From contig JAYWVB010000003.1 of assembly GCA_039881045.1 (NCBI GenBank), positions 496,001 through 560,000 on the forward strand: 64,000 nt of DNA, given 5' to 3'. Every line of letters starts with the position of its first letter. Positions within the stretch are counted from its first letter, which is position 1. Below the pieces are notes generated by a model, which worked only from the letters and a program-made list of their open reading frames with translations, ran no database searches and had not been told where the DNA came from. Both the position numbers and the translations under genes were made by a program. Source of the DNA: Chaetomium olivaceum (taxonomy: Eukaryota; Ascomycota; Sordariomycetes; Sordariales; Chaetomiaceae). This document shows positions 9,750 through 20,423 of the stretch, piece after piece.

Positions 9750-12700
9750 CTAACGGGTGCCGTTACCGCGCGCAACTTCGTCATCCGTGTACCCATCTTT
9801 CACGCGCTGAAGGTACCTGTCGAACCGTCTCGAGACCTTGATGACGTGCCGTAGGTGCACAGACGACATTTTGACGCCCTTGAACTTGGCCAGCTGCCGC
9901 GCCGTTGTAATGGCGTTGCGGATCTCCCGACCGTTCATTTCCTCGTTGGCCAACTCGGTCAGGTACGACTCGATCTCCTCAAAGTCGATTGTGCTAGCGC
10001 CGTCCTCCTCACCCTGCCACTTCCTCTTAGGCGGCCTCTTCACCAAAAGATCATCGCTCACTGCGTTTTCGCTCCTTGCCAGGTCACTGGCGGTATTGTA
10101 TCTGTTCTCCTCCTCGAGTTTCTTGAGCCGGTTTAGAAAGTTGCGCCAAATCTGCCGCCTCTGCGACCGGTCCAAAGTCTCATAATGCAGCGAGAGCTGG
10201 ATACGCGACTTGAACGCCTCGTCAAACGTGCCCACCCGGTTGGACGTAAGGACGAGGATACCCTCGTAATACTCGAGCACGCGGAGGAAGACGGAGACGA
10301 GCGCGTTACGCTCAAGGTCCGTAAGGGTCCGCTGCTCAAGAAAGACGTCGGCCTCGTCCAAAAGAACAACGCAACCCCATATCTTCCCGAGGTGGAGAGC
10401 AGACTCAAGGTACTTCTCAACTTCTTCGGGCTTAGTCCCGATATCACCACATGTTACACGGAAAAGTGGCTTTTCGGCAAACTCGGCGACGCTCTCGGCC
10501 GTGAATGTCTTCCCCGTCCCCGGGCCGCCATGCAGGAGGATAATGAGGCCGTTACCTTTACCTTGGATGAGGTCCGTTCCTTGGTCTTGGTCGAGCTTTG
10601 TCGTAACTAGTGCTTGAATGATGTCTTTAGTCTCTTCGTCGATCACGAGGTGTTCGAATGCCTTCTTATCCCAGATGACTGGATACACTAGGTCGACTTG
10701 AAGGTCCTCTGCGTCGATGTTAGCTACGGAGGCCCAGGATTCTACCCACTTTTGATACCACCAGAAACACGACGAAAAGCTTACGCCACTTCTTAAGACG
10801 GAGGTTGTATCCGACTATCCTGTTGGGAAACGTGAACAGCTCGGGGCCGGCGGGAGGCGTGTCACACGCCATCACCTCAGGGGACAGTTCTTGATCATCC
10901 TGACCCAATACCCGCCGCTGGAACGTGGCCGAGTCAGGGTGTAACTTCTTGAAAGCCTCGATATCGATGACGTGCCTCTCTCCGTGCTAATTGTTTGTGA
11001 TCAGTGTTTCTCTTTCGTCTGCCACAAACCCATCTGAGCAGTGCAGTTGAAACTCACCCCTTGTAACCTCTTGATGTCCTCGGACTCGCTGTCATACGCG
11101 ACAATATTCCTGTGGCGACAGGCCCACATCATCTCGCCCCGGCGCCGGAGCTTATTGCGAATCTCGACCCCCGCCAGCCGGTAGCGGCAGAACGCTCAGG
11201 GTCGCGATGTCAACTTCGCGGTTTTCGTCGTCGAACTCGGGCAGGATACGCCGGGAGGCACGGACGCGGTAGAACCGCCCGTCATACGCGTAGGTAGACA
11301 TCCTCGCCGTCCAAGAATCAGGATCGTCCTGTTGCAGCCATCCGGCGGCAATATACCCCTGGATCCCCTTTGTGACCTGGCATACTAGGACCTCTCCAGG
11401 CCTGTAGAGAAAGGGCATAGTGGAAGCAGAGACAAACCCACGATTTAGTTGGGCCTCGGCTTCATCGTAAACGCCCCGGTAGTTGTGCTCGATCCACCCT
11501 GTGAGCATTTTCATCTGCGTCCGGTGAGGTTCCGGCAAGGTGTCCACACGGCCGAAGCTGCTGGACCTGTAGGCATACCAGAAGAGGAACGGGGACTCGA
11601 TTGGCCTGGAAGAGTTCCATTCCGGAAAGTCGCTGTAGAACGAGGGCTGCGCCGAGAGAAAAAGGTCCACAGCGGCGCGCATCTTGTCAGTCTGCAACCT
11701 GATAACCTCCCGTGACGGCACTGGCGGAGGCAAAGGCTTGCCCTCGGCTTTGGCCTGCTGTATTTCGTTGAGTTGGTAGTCAGCTCGGTAATATTTGTAG
11801 ACGACGAATGCGACGTCGGGCCGCTGGCTAAGGTATGTCTTCTCGTCGGCCAGCGGCGAGTTCCCCCGAAGTGAACATGAAGTCCCGCCACTGTCTCTCC
11901 CACCCAAAGCCCACGATGGCTTCACGAGACATGCGATCTTGTCACTCTCAATCTTGTGCAGTACTGCCCATGTCGTTGATCCAAGTTCAGCTCGGAGATC
12001 TTCAAGTCTCTTGATGGCGTCGCCGAGTCTATTGAGTTGCTCTGTATTAGACTTTGGTCTGCCGCTTGGGCTGTATTCAGCCTGAGGGGAAGTAAAAACT
12101 ATCTCCTTGGGAACTACCTCCCTTGTAGAGGCAATAGGAGGAGGCTGGAGTGTTGCTGGCCGAGAAGAGGCAGTGACCTTCGACATGTCTGTTATGGTAG
12201 AACTAGACTGGAGTGAGGCTCGGGGAATGCCCTTGGGAGGCGGCGGCATGACAGCGGCGTCTGGGTGAAATTGTGTGGCGTCATCTAAGCGTGAGGTGGG
12301 TGGATGTGTCGAGGCGCTTGTAGCCAAAGTTGTAGGTGATTGATCCGTCTGAGAGACTGGATTGTGGCCCGGCATGCCCCTGAGCTCGGTACCCGGTTGC
12401 GATGAGTCTTGTTCGAGCCGCGCCATCATGAGTCGTTTCTTGTTTTGCTGCTCTAACAGCATCAACTGCATCTGATAGTCTTGTAAGGCGTGATTCGAAG
12501 AGCCTTCAAACGAGGTCGGGCCAGGCTCTTCGTTTGTTTTGGTGTGGAATATATCTTCAAAATTCTCCCCTAGGGTTTCGACCAAGATAGCTTCCAACGT
12601 TTCGTTCTCTGAGCGGGCGGCGGCCAGCAACTCCAAGGTTCTTGAGCTTGCCTCTGTATGATCTCGGGAGATGGTAAAGTGGTGATGTAACTGGGAATCC

Positions 12701-13260
12701 TTGTTGCAGTCCTCCCAAGGGTTAATCCAGTCCCTTTCCTCCTCTCCTACTTCGTGTGCGCGTGGGGAGAGCGACTGCTGGCCGTCGGATGTATCCGCGT
12801 CGGATGCCTCTTCTTTCTGTGATAGGGCGTCCAGGTGGTTTAAGGTGTCATGGCTGTCTCGATTCCCTGTTTTGGGCTCTGAGGCGCCGTGTTCTGAAGA
12901 AGAGGCGGCGTCAGACGCAATGGGGTCTTCTAACCCGTCCTCCGGCAGACTGATCGGCGGTGGCGGTTGACTGGTGCACCGCAAGTGTCAAAAACCGCCC
13001 ATACCAAAGGAAAGAAAGCCAGGGGAGGACGAGGGTACGGGGCGATGGCAAACGTACTGTGACCGAAGTTGACCGGCTAAAACATTTTGTAGTCCTAGCA
13101 ATCGATGACCCTCGAAATGCTTTTTTTCTTCGTCTTTTTCAACCTCCGCAATCTGATCCTCTTCAGGAATTGCGGGGTCGGGGGACCAAGTAGGGTGCCA
13201 GTCTCGTAAGGCCACCAGCCGTCGTGGTAAAAGGTTGCGCTTCTGAAATGGGGCGCTCAT
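9750..13260 (-). CDS. DUF7025 / AAA+ ATPase (NCU-lid type), with one frameshift
   Basis: Large fungal AAA+ ATPase of unknown cellular role. Exons: 13260-13058, 12970-11058, 10986-10785 and 10708-9750; introns of 87, 71 and 76 nt, all GT..AG with consistent phases. In order: a Ser/Glu/Gln-rich disordered N-terminal half, a DUF7025-type domain around SPFLFWYAYRSS and GEVLVCQVTKGIQGYI, a linker reading VIDIEAFKKLHPDS and FPNRIVGYNLRLKKW, then the AAA core with Walker A GGPGTGKT, Walker B VVLLDEADVFLE, sensor 1 VLTSNR and a putative arginine finger in FDEAFKSRI. A helical lid follows (EEMNGREIRNAITTARQLAK). At about 11179-11183 the frame jumps: one extra base separates SVLPL from RLAGVEIRNKLRRRGEMMW. 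Removing it restores 1091 residues. No intron fits there. The gene is divergent from the DUF7708 gene across 727 bp. Confidence 0.82.
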
Positions 13261-13987
13261 TTAGCATTCGAGTCTCTTAAGAACGTTATCTACTCCGCGG
13301 CACAGAGAATGATAAATCCCGCCCTCCCATCAAGAAAGTTATTTTCGCTAGACGAAAAGGTGAGGGAGGTTTGGTGCGTTGAAGAAGGCTCTGAGGCCTC
13401 CGCCCTGGCTGCAGAGCAGATAACGTGGCTGTCTGAAAGTCCAAAGGCGTATCAGGGGTGGCACTTCAACAGCCACCCCCTCGAAATGTCACCGAGGGGA
13501 AGGCGCAGACGCCTCTCCAGCTGTACCAATTACACATTTCCTTAGCCGCCAAAGGCACCCACCAGCATTTCGCGGCGTTTTCCCATCTGAATCCAGCAAT
13601 GCAATACATGGACAGGTAGGTGCTGGGTGTGTTGCCTCTTCCGTAGGTGGTACCTGAAATAATAGTTCAACTAAAATACGGTACCTTAACTATGTAGAAT
13701 CCACAGCCAGACTGAATGGCACTGCGCCAAGAATTGCGTGGTGGTCTGGCCAACAAACCTCGCTACTCTTTCGAGCAGGGCAGTGCTTCTTTTGGGGTAG
13801 AAATCCAGCGCTTCCGAGGGGCGCACCCGGGCCACTCCAGTCTCTCACTTTCTTCGACTCCGCTGCCCAACAGGTGGTGTCTGCAGGCAGCCATCGCCCC
13901 AAACTTTGGCAATTCTGGCACTCTCTTTGGAGCACCGAAGAGGCGGTAGAAAAAACACATACACGGACTCGAAAAATCGAGAACCTG
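13261..13987. promoter_or_regulatory. Shared divergent promoter region between the AAA ATPase and DUF7708 genes
   Basis: 727 bp between two divergently transcribed start codons. The open frames inside it are unsupported. Promoter function is inferred from the layout alone; I recognise no specific site. Confidence 0.4.
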
Positions 13988-15927
13988 ATGGATGTGCATT
14001 CTTATCTCGCAAGCTGGCATTCCAAGGGCGCTCAATCGAGGTAAGTTACCTACCTACCACCCACCTCACGGACGCTGGCGAGTCTGTCTATACCTTATTT
14101 TTTGTCTCGTTGCTATTTAGTAACCTCCCGATGCCTTTTTCCATAGTGCCAATGCCAACAACAATTATGTGTCGCCTCTGGCGCAGGATGCATTTCAAGA
14201 CGCCGTACAACGGTTTTCGTCGGAGCTGACTGGCGACAAGGACAAGGCGGACCTTGCAGCAGGACTCACAGGCATTCAGGCCGTTCAGAAGCTGGTCCAA
14301 GAGTCCTACGCTAAATACTCAGATGGAAGAAAACACCCTCGCACGCGGAAGTGGCTGCAGAGAGTCTTGTCCACCATACACCACTACAGCAAGATCATGG
14401 ATGTGTTAGTCTCACATCATCCAGAATACGTCGCCTTGGTTTGGGGAGTGATGAAATTACTTCTCGTTGTGAGTACCAAGCACGCTCCTAATCAGCAAAC
14501 AGAGGAAGAGAGTGAAAGAAAAGAAATTAGGAAATAAGAAAGAAAGGGAAAGACGCTCCGGCTGACTATGACACCAACAATAGTCGGCTCAGAATCATGA
14601 GGCGACCGTTTGCGCCATATCGAAAGCCCTTGCGCAAATCGCCGGCAAGCTGCCTCAAGTCGAGCTGGCCACAGTCCTCTACCCCACTGAAAGGATGAAG
14701 GAGGAAGTTGGCAGGCTATATGCGCTCCTCCTGCGCTTCTTCATCCGTGCTCACGAATGGTGCCAGGAAGGCAGTCTCCGCCACCTTATCCACAGCCTCA
14801 CCCAGCCCGTCGAACTCCGATATAAAGACCTCCTCGACGATATCACTGAAGCCTCGCAAGCGGTCTCGCAGCTCGCCACCGCTGGGGCACAGGTCAAGAT
14901 CTTCGAGATCGATCGAAAGATCACAGATCTATTGTCCAGCTTCACCTCGTTCCAGGCCTTGCAGTCCAGCGCCCTGATCGACACCAGGCAGCGGCTAACT
15001 GATCTGCAGCTATCCCAAATCATGACCTTCACATCGACTGGACGCCTCGGAGACCCCGTTCGGGCCCTTCGGTTCCACGAGTCGCTTCAGCGGCGCAGCT
15101 CCCGCCGCAGGTTCGAGTCTACTAACAAGTTCTGGCAGTCGCCGGCGCTGGATGATTGGTCGACGGGTCAGGCTTCCAGGGTCGCCATCCTCAACGGATC
15201 ATTGCGGGCTCGGTTCGCCATGCGTGAGTTTTCCGTCACGGTCATCCGACAGCTCCAATCGAGGCACGTTCCCGTTCTGTGGGCCTTGCCCGGCGCGGAT
15301 CTTAAGAGTGACGATGTCGCAACGGCGGGTGGTGTCACGGGCATCGACGTCTTCAAGCACCTGGTCCTTCAGGCATTGCAACTTTCTTCTACTACATGTA
15401 GTACTCCGAGTGGTCGCAGTAGCAACAACCCAGACTACTTCGCCCCGGATAACTTCACCGACTGTGGCATGTCCATCCAGTGCACCCGTTTCCAGCGTGC
15501 AACGACCGAGACGGAATGGCGAGACCTCCTGGGTTCTGCGCTGGAGGGCACCCGGCACGACATGATATATCTCGTTGTCGACCTCTTCGCCCTCGATCAC
15601 AATGTCGATGACGTCGCCTCGCGGTTTGGTTGTCTTTCGTGGACCTCGGCGTTCCACGCTCTCATGTCTGAACTCGCGCGACGGGTCCCCGGCCTGCGGA
15701 TCAAAGTTTTGTTGCTTGGTAGCAGCCCGCCGAGAGAAAACATCAGAGAGCGGCTCGCGGGATCGCCAGACGTTGTCGTGCCCGTCCAGGTTCGCCAGAC
15801 GCCAGTGCGGAAGCGGAAACATGTTGCGGGATCCCAGGAGCAGACGATGCAACTGTCGTGGGGAAAGCGAAGACGAGGAGGACCACCGGCCGCGACGTGG
15901 GAGGGAACACGCACTAGGGGTGTTTGA
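13988..15927 (+). CDS. DUF7708-domain protein (STAND/NLR-like N-terminal module)
   Basis: Three exons: 13988-14040, 14147-14468 and 14593-15927; introns of 106 and 124 nt, both GT..AG. They give an intact 569-residue frame starting MDVHSYLASWHSKGAQ. Residues of about 30-190 match the fungal DUF7708 region (DAFQDAVQRFSSELTGDKDK, then RKWLQRVLSTIHHYSKIMDV and HPEYVALVWGVMKLLL), a helical module often found in front of NACHT domains. The second half has alternating beta-type stretches (VPVLWALPGAD, MIYLVVDLFALD, LRIKVLLLGSSPP) like an NTPase fold, but I see no Walker A GxxxxGK. It ends in a basic, low-complexity tail. Role unknown. It is divergent from the AAA ATPase and convergent with the HNH nuclease. 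The domain call is family recognition; function is not inferred. Confidence 0.8.
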
Positions 15928-16531
15928 GTCGGATCAATCACTGGGCCCAGGGAGCAACGACGGGTGCACATCCCCGGGCGGATTGAAATGCTTAACTACA
16001 TTAGGGATGCGAGCTTATACGATTGAACCGTAGATTCTGGATACTCGTATCCTAGGGCGGGTTAAAATGCTTAAAACTATATTAGGGATGCGAGCTTATA
16101 CGATTGAACTGCAGATTCTGGATACTCGTATCCTCGGGTAGTTTAAAAGGGCTAAGTATTTCAACTGCAAATGCTGTTACTGATCGTGGAAGCTCGCATC
16201 CTCGAGTAGCTTAAAATGACCAGGCTTTTACCTCACACACGATACACATGCTGGTGTTCACGAGGGTCGCCTCCTTGTAAGGTCAGTAAGAGACTGAGAG
16301 TTACTATGAGGTATCTGTAGACTTCACCGCCATTACGGCTAATGGTACGGTTTACTCGGCTCGATCCTAACGAAAGATATGGTCTGTCCGTGCCCGCAGC
16401 GGAAGCTTGCTAGCCATCTTCCTCATGCTGTGCCTTAAACTTCCCCTCTTGCCTAACTCAGCCTTGCGATGCCCGGCCTCGGTCGTCGGAGCTGGCTGTT
16501 GCCCCTTCGACGCATTATCTTGTGGCGTTTC
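15928..16531. other. Convergent intergenic region with a tandem/palindromic repeat
   Basis: 3' space between the DUF7708 and HNH genes. Apart from the repeat at 15976-16203, listed separately, I see nothing. Confidence 0.45.
15976..16203. repeat. Tandem repeat, about 80-bp unit, two good copies and a degenerate third
   Basis: Copy 1 (15976-16054) and copy 2 (16055-16135) share GGGATGCGAGCTTATACGAT and ATTCTGGATACTCGTATCCT with few changes. Copy 3 (16136-16203) is degenerate. Its GAAGCTCGCATCC (about 16188-16200) is the reverse complement of GGATGCGAGCTT-C in the earlier units, so the block is also partly palindromic. It may be a small non-autonomous element or a minisatellite. No coding frame crosses it convincingly. 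Confidence 0.7.
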
Positions 16532-17773
16532 CTAACGGCTACCAGATTTTCCACCGTCGGGGGTTTGGTCTTCCAACGGCTGCTCCGGAACGGGCTTCAG
16601 TTGCCAAACAAGGTCTGGCTCCTCGCCGTCCACATCAGAGTCGGGCTCGTCTATAACATCGCCCGCCCCACAAATGGCAGCTACCCGGAGCAGATTCCAC
16701 TGTAACTGGAGTAGTTCAAAGTTAGGCAAGTCCCCGGCGTTCTCTGCGTGAACGATAAACGTTTGGCCAGTTCTTATGGGGACGCCACTTGCTCGGTGAG
16801 CCAGACAAGAACCCCAGGTTGTAGGGGGAATTCCCAAGTCTGCCAAATCTAAAAGCGCATCCCCGCCAACTCCGATTAGAGTCGTTGGTAGGAGCTTCGT
16901 CCGCCGTAGCCAGTGGAACTGTAGAGTGATGGTGGTTGCAGTCCGAGTGAGAGGCTTGAATGCGAACCTCGCCTTGTCCCACCAGAAATGAATCTGGTGG
17001 TTAAGGGAGAGGTAATTGGCAGGGGACTGGGAGATCGCAGAGTCCTCGTAAAGCCGACGCCAGACTAGCGCCTGATCCGCACCCCAGAAAGTCTGAAGTA
17101 GTGTATTGATAGCCTGCAATTTCCCACCCTTGCTAGCTGCGAATGGAAAAATGTGTGCTGCTTCAGGGTCACTTGTTCCTGAGAGAAGACAAACATTTCC
17201 ATCCCGTTCTTTAGCCTTATACAAGGTACCTTGTTAGTATATAGAGTTTAGGTAGTTTAACGACGTATATTTTACCTTCCGAGCTGTAGCCTGGCTCCCT
17301 ACTACATCGTTTTGGCTTCCTAGTATCGCCGACGGTGGTGACATAAGTGGTAGTTGTTGAGAAGTCGAGTGACGGTTTGTTTCAAGATCTGGGGAAATAT
17401 TAGATTCAAGTCAGGTAAAAAAACGTAGAGAGCAGAGCATACAAGATCTTATCGCGTCCGGGGCGTAGTGGCTGGTACCCGAGAGCAACGTTTGCCTGAT
17501 ATTTGGCGCGAGACTCCGGGCAGCCTCCAAATATTCTCGAATACCCGAGTGGGGTGCAACCAAGAAAAAGCTTAACATCGCTGCAGTCGGCATTTCGATG
17601 TTGCAGTCCCGGTGCAGCTGCAACAATTCATCAAACAGACAGCACCGCTCCTCTACGTCTGTGACATAGTCGTGAACGGGTTCTGTAGTTGGGGGAATGT
17701 CGTTCTGAAACCTCCGTACCGTCGCTCGGTCGGCCGCGAGAGCGCGTTCGGCGACGGCAAGATCTGGGTCCAT
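16532..17773 (-). CDS. HNH nuclease-domain protein (fungal HNH_2 type)
   Basis: Three exons: 17773-17443, 17388-17276 and 17215-16532; introns of 54 and 60 nt, the second with a CTAAC branch site. They form an intact 375-residue frame beginning MDPDLAVAERALAADRATV. The first part is helical and charged. The nuclease motif follows exon 3's start: RDGNVCLLSGTSDPEAAHIF carries the Cys and the first motif His, and NYLSLNHQIHFWWDKARF carries the Asn/His and Trp-Asp of the beta-beta-alpha-metal fold. The C-terminus is acidic, with a DEPDSDVDGEEPD stretch. This class is widespread and expanded in filamentous fungi, and its biological role is generally unknown. It is the third gene of the accessory block and converges on the DUF7708 gene. 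Confidence 0.8.
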
Positions 17774-17916
17774 GTTTGTTGTTGTGTTGTATGCGATGGT
17801 GGATGAGGAAGTTGTACGTCGAGGATGCGAGCATCCAGGCTCCTGCTGGGCAAAAAAACCGATACACCCAAAGTACACAGAGCTGTCTTGATGCGATATT
17901 CCTCGGTCAAATCGGT

Positions 17917-18050
17917 CCCGAACTTAACAGAACGAAGTGGAACAAAATCTCTGGCTTTTTGTCTTCATTTTTGGCAAATTGAACCCGAAATTAAGAAAAC
18001 AAAGTGGAATAAATCTCTGACTTTTTGTCTTCTTTGTTTTTGGTGTATCA
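17917..18050. repeat. 67-bp tandem duplication with mostly transition differences
   Basis: Copy 1 begins CCCGAACTTAACAGAACGAA at 17917 and copy 2 begins CCCGAAATTAAGAAAACAAA at 17984. Both continue into AAATCTCTG(G/A)CTTTTTGTCTTC. Many differences are G-to-A or C-to-T, as RIP produces, although a few are not. A more distant relative of the sequence just before it is present near 18749-18808. Confidence 0.5.
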
Positions 18051-18157
18051 GTTTTTTTGGCCAGAGGGAGCCAGGATAATCAGCGGAGTGAAGGGTGGGA
18101 CAGCTGGGCGCCTTCCAACTCGACGTTAAGGTGGTGCCTGCCCCGGACTCCCCTCAG

Positions 18158-18159
<2 letters not shown>

Positions 18160-18194
<35 letters not shown>
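18160..18194 (+). repeat. 35-nt homopolymeric A run
   Basis: Uninterrupted A from 18160 to 18194. It could be the fossil poly-A tail of a retroposed sequence on the plus strand or a simple repeat. The sequence before it shows no recognisable element. Confidence 0.7.
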
Positions 18195-18197
<3 letters not shown>

Positions 18198-20423
18198 TAA
18201 CTAACGTCATCTACAGGGTTATTGGTCGTGTACATACCTTTTTAGGTACATAAGTACTGGGGTCTGGGGTTTTCCCGGATTATTCGCACACAAATCCACA
18301 GTAATCAGCAACATCACAATGTTGTTAATTAGGGCTCTAGAAATACGGGGAAAATACCATTTGAACAAGAGTATCTCAGATAGTCTAATATAGCTTTCTA
18401 CAACCCGACCCGACGCCTGCATCACCCTCCCGAAGAACTCGTCCAGATAACTCCCTATATTAAAGCACCTCTCTCCCCTACAATACAGCGGGTTCGCAGG
18501 TCGGAATCGAAAGTCGGTCGTGGCGCGGTGGTTTGGGCTCGGGGTCGTTCGTCTTGTCCGTATTCATGATTGTAGCGTTGAAGAGAGTCGAAAAATTGTG
18601 TTTTGGAGAGAGTTGAAGAGAATTCTCCTGCTCTAGGAGAGATGGTTGTGATCATCAAATTCGGCAGAAGCTGTCCAGGGCCCTGGCTCAAGTGGGCACA
18701 TGACCAAAGACTACCTTATATAGAAGACGTAACACACAAGCGACATCCAGCTGTCTTAACACAACATTTCCAGTTCTCAGCCAAGTCGATCCCGAATTTG
18801 ATAAAACTACCATAGCGCGCCACCGACCTCTGAGAAAATGGTCTTGGCTATGTATGGTATTGGTACTCAGAATTTACCTGAGGTAAAGTTGATCACGTCT
18901 GCATTACGAGCTACGGAGCCAACGTCCACAACGGCAGGGGCCAGCATCAGCGCTGTAACACGGATCTCACGTCCAGCTACTGGTGCCCTGCTGGCGCTTG
19001 CCCCATCACTGAGGAGCGTGTGCTCAAGTGCCAGGGCGTCTGGCACAATGACGCTTGATTCGGAGACCGGGACTAACCGCACGACTCGGAGGGCACATGA
19101 TACGGGGGAGCACCACTTCAGTGACCAAAATTCGGAAAGGGACTCAAAGGAAACTCAGGCTAGGACGTAGTTTTGTGGCGGAGATCAGTGGTACAGGGAG
19201 CTAATGGGATGAGTACGGGCAGGACACATAAAGTCCTGTCAGACGTGGGGGGATAGCGGCGCTGTAGGAATTGAACTTAGAGCACAAGGACGGACTTCCT
19301 TCTTGAACAGTGGGCAAAAGCAGGCATCCACCCCCTCTTCCTTTTATCCATTATCTTCCTCTCTCTTCTGATCCCCAGAAGCTGCTCCTCCCCAAGGTGG
19401 TATCAGCTTAGCCACGTGACGACCTCTACACAACCGGTTCGTACATTTCATGTTCAGCCGGGACCTGTATTAGTTGACCCCTTGTGTTGACCACAGGATG
19501 GACCGTGCCCGCAGAACTGAAGTTTCGGCATCAACGCCTCTCACCTTCGTATCTCTTCCGAAGGTGGTCGAGAAGCAAAGCTCAACGGTTCATCGCGACT
19601 CAGCTCGGCGTCAAACCAGGTCTCAGCCATGGCGTAGCCATCGGCCACCCCAGAACGCTGCAGATCTTACGATGGCATATGGCTTCAAGAAAGGGGAGAT
19701 GATTCGCATCTGGGCCCGAGGCAATTACAGACTAGGTGGCATCTATCCATGATGCTAAAGCCAAATCTGCTGCACCGCATCAGTATACCTCAAGATTGGT
19801 CGGGCCCGGTAGCGGCGGAGACACGAACGTTATCACTCACTATAGGTCCCAATGCAAACCATGTTGGTGTCGTATCACATTGCACTCGTTCGGTGATGTT
19901 GATTGAATCGTGCAGGTAGGTAACAGGAGAGGCAGGCAAACTAGGTGCAGAGAGACAGGTGCATTCCTACCAAATTTAGACGGTTTGGTGCCACAGGAAT
20001 GGCCTATTTAATTGGCTGCACCAGACATACCACGAAAGGCTGAGTTACTTGCGGGAGATACAGTACCTGGAGATTTTACGAGGATCAGATCATTTCCAAA
20101 TCCTGACTTCTCTCGATTACCTTAACTACCTATCTTAGGGTCATGTTTTTCTTCGGTGCCCTAAAATAACGGCAACATGAATCTGCGCGTGGTAGGAAGT
20201 ACCTGCCTGATTGCTGCGATCCTTCGTCGACGATGATTCACCGCCAAACCAGAGTTCCCGCTTCCGTCCTGCCACAATCTCATCCGGGTCATCCCCCGAA
20301 ATCCAAAGTTGGATGTGGACAGGAAACAATCTCTCCCTCTTTCTCTGCTTAGATGCCGATTGGCTGACAGCTGATATGCATCCCAGTTGGGCCAGGCCCT
20401 TCCATCTAGCTCTCCTTGCAGGT

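Larger units (their letters stand above)
17774..20423. other. Gene-poor region with simple repeats
   Basis: About 2.6 kb without a supportable gene. It holds a 67-bp tandem duplication (17917-18050) and a 35-nt A-run (18160-18194), both listed separately. Frames at 18838-19170 (+), 18867-19082 (-) and 19474-19752 (+) are open but show no domain, no clear splice signals and no Kozak-like start. The first exon of the downstream amidase gene may lie within 20170-20423. Confidence 0.35.

Noticed and set aside
18838..19170. Open frames on both strands around 18.9-19.1 kb
   Set aside because: No recognisable domain, no splice logic, and opposite-strand frames of equal quality.
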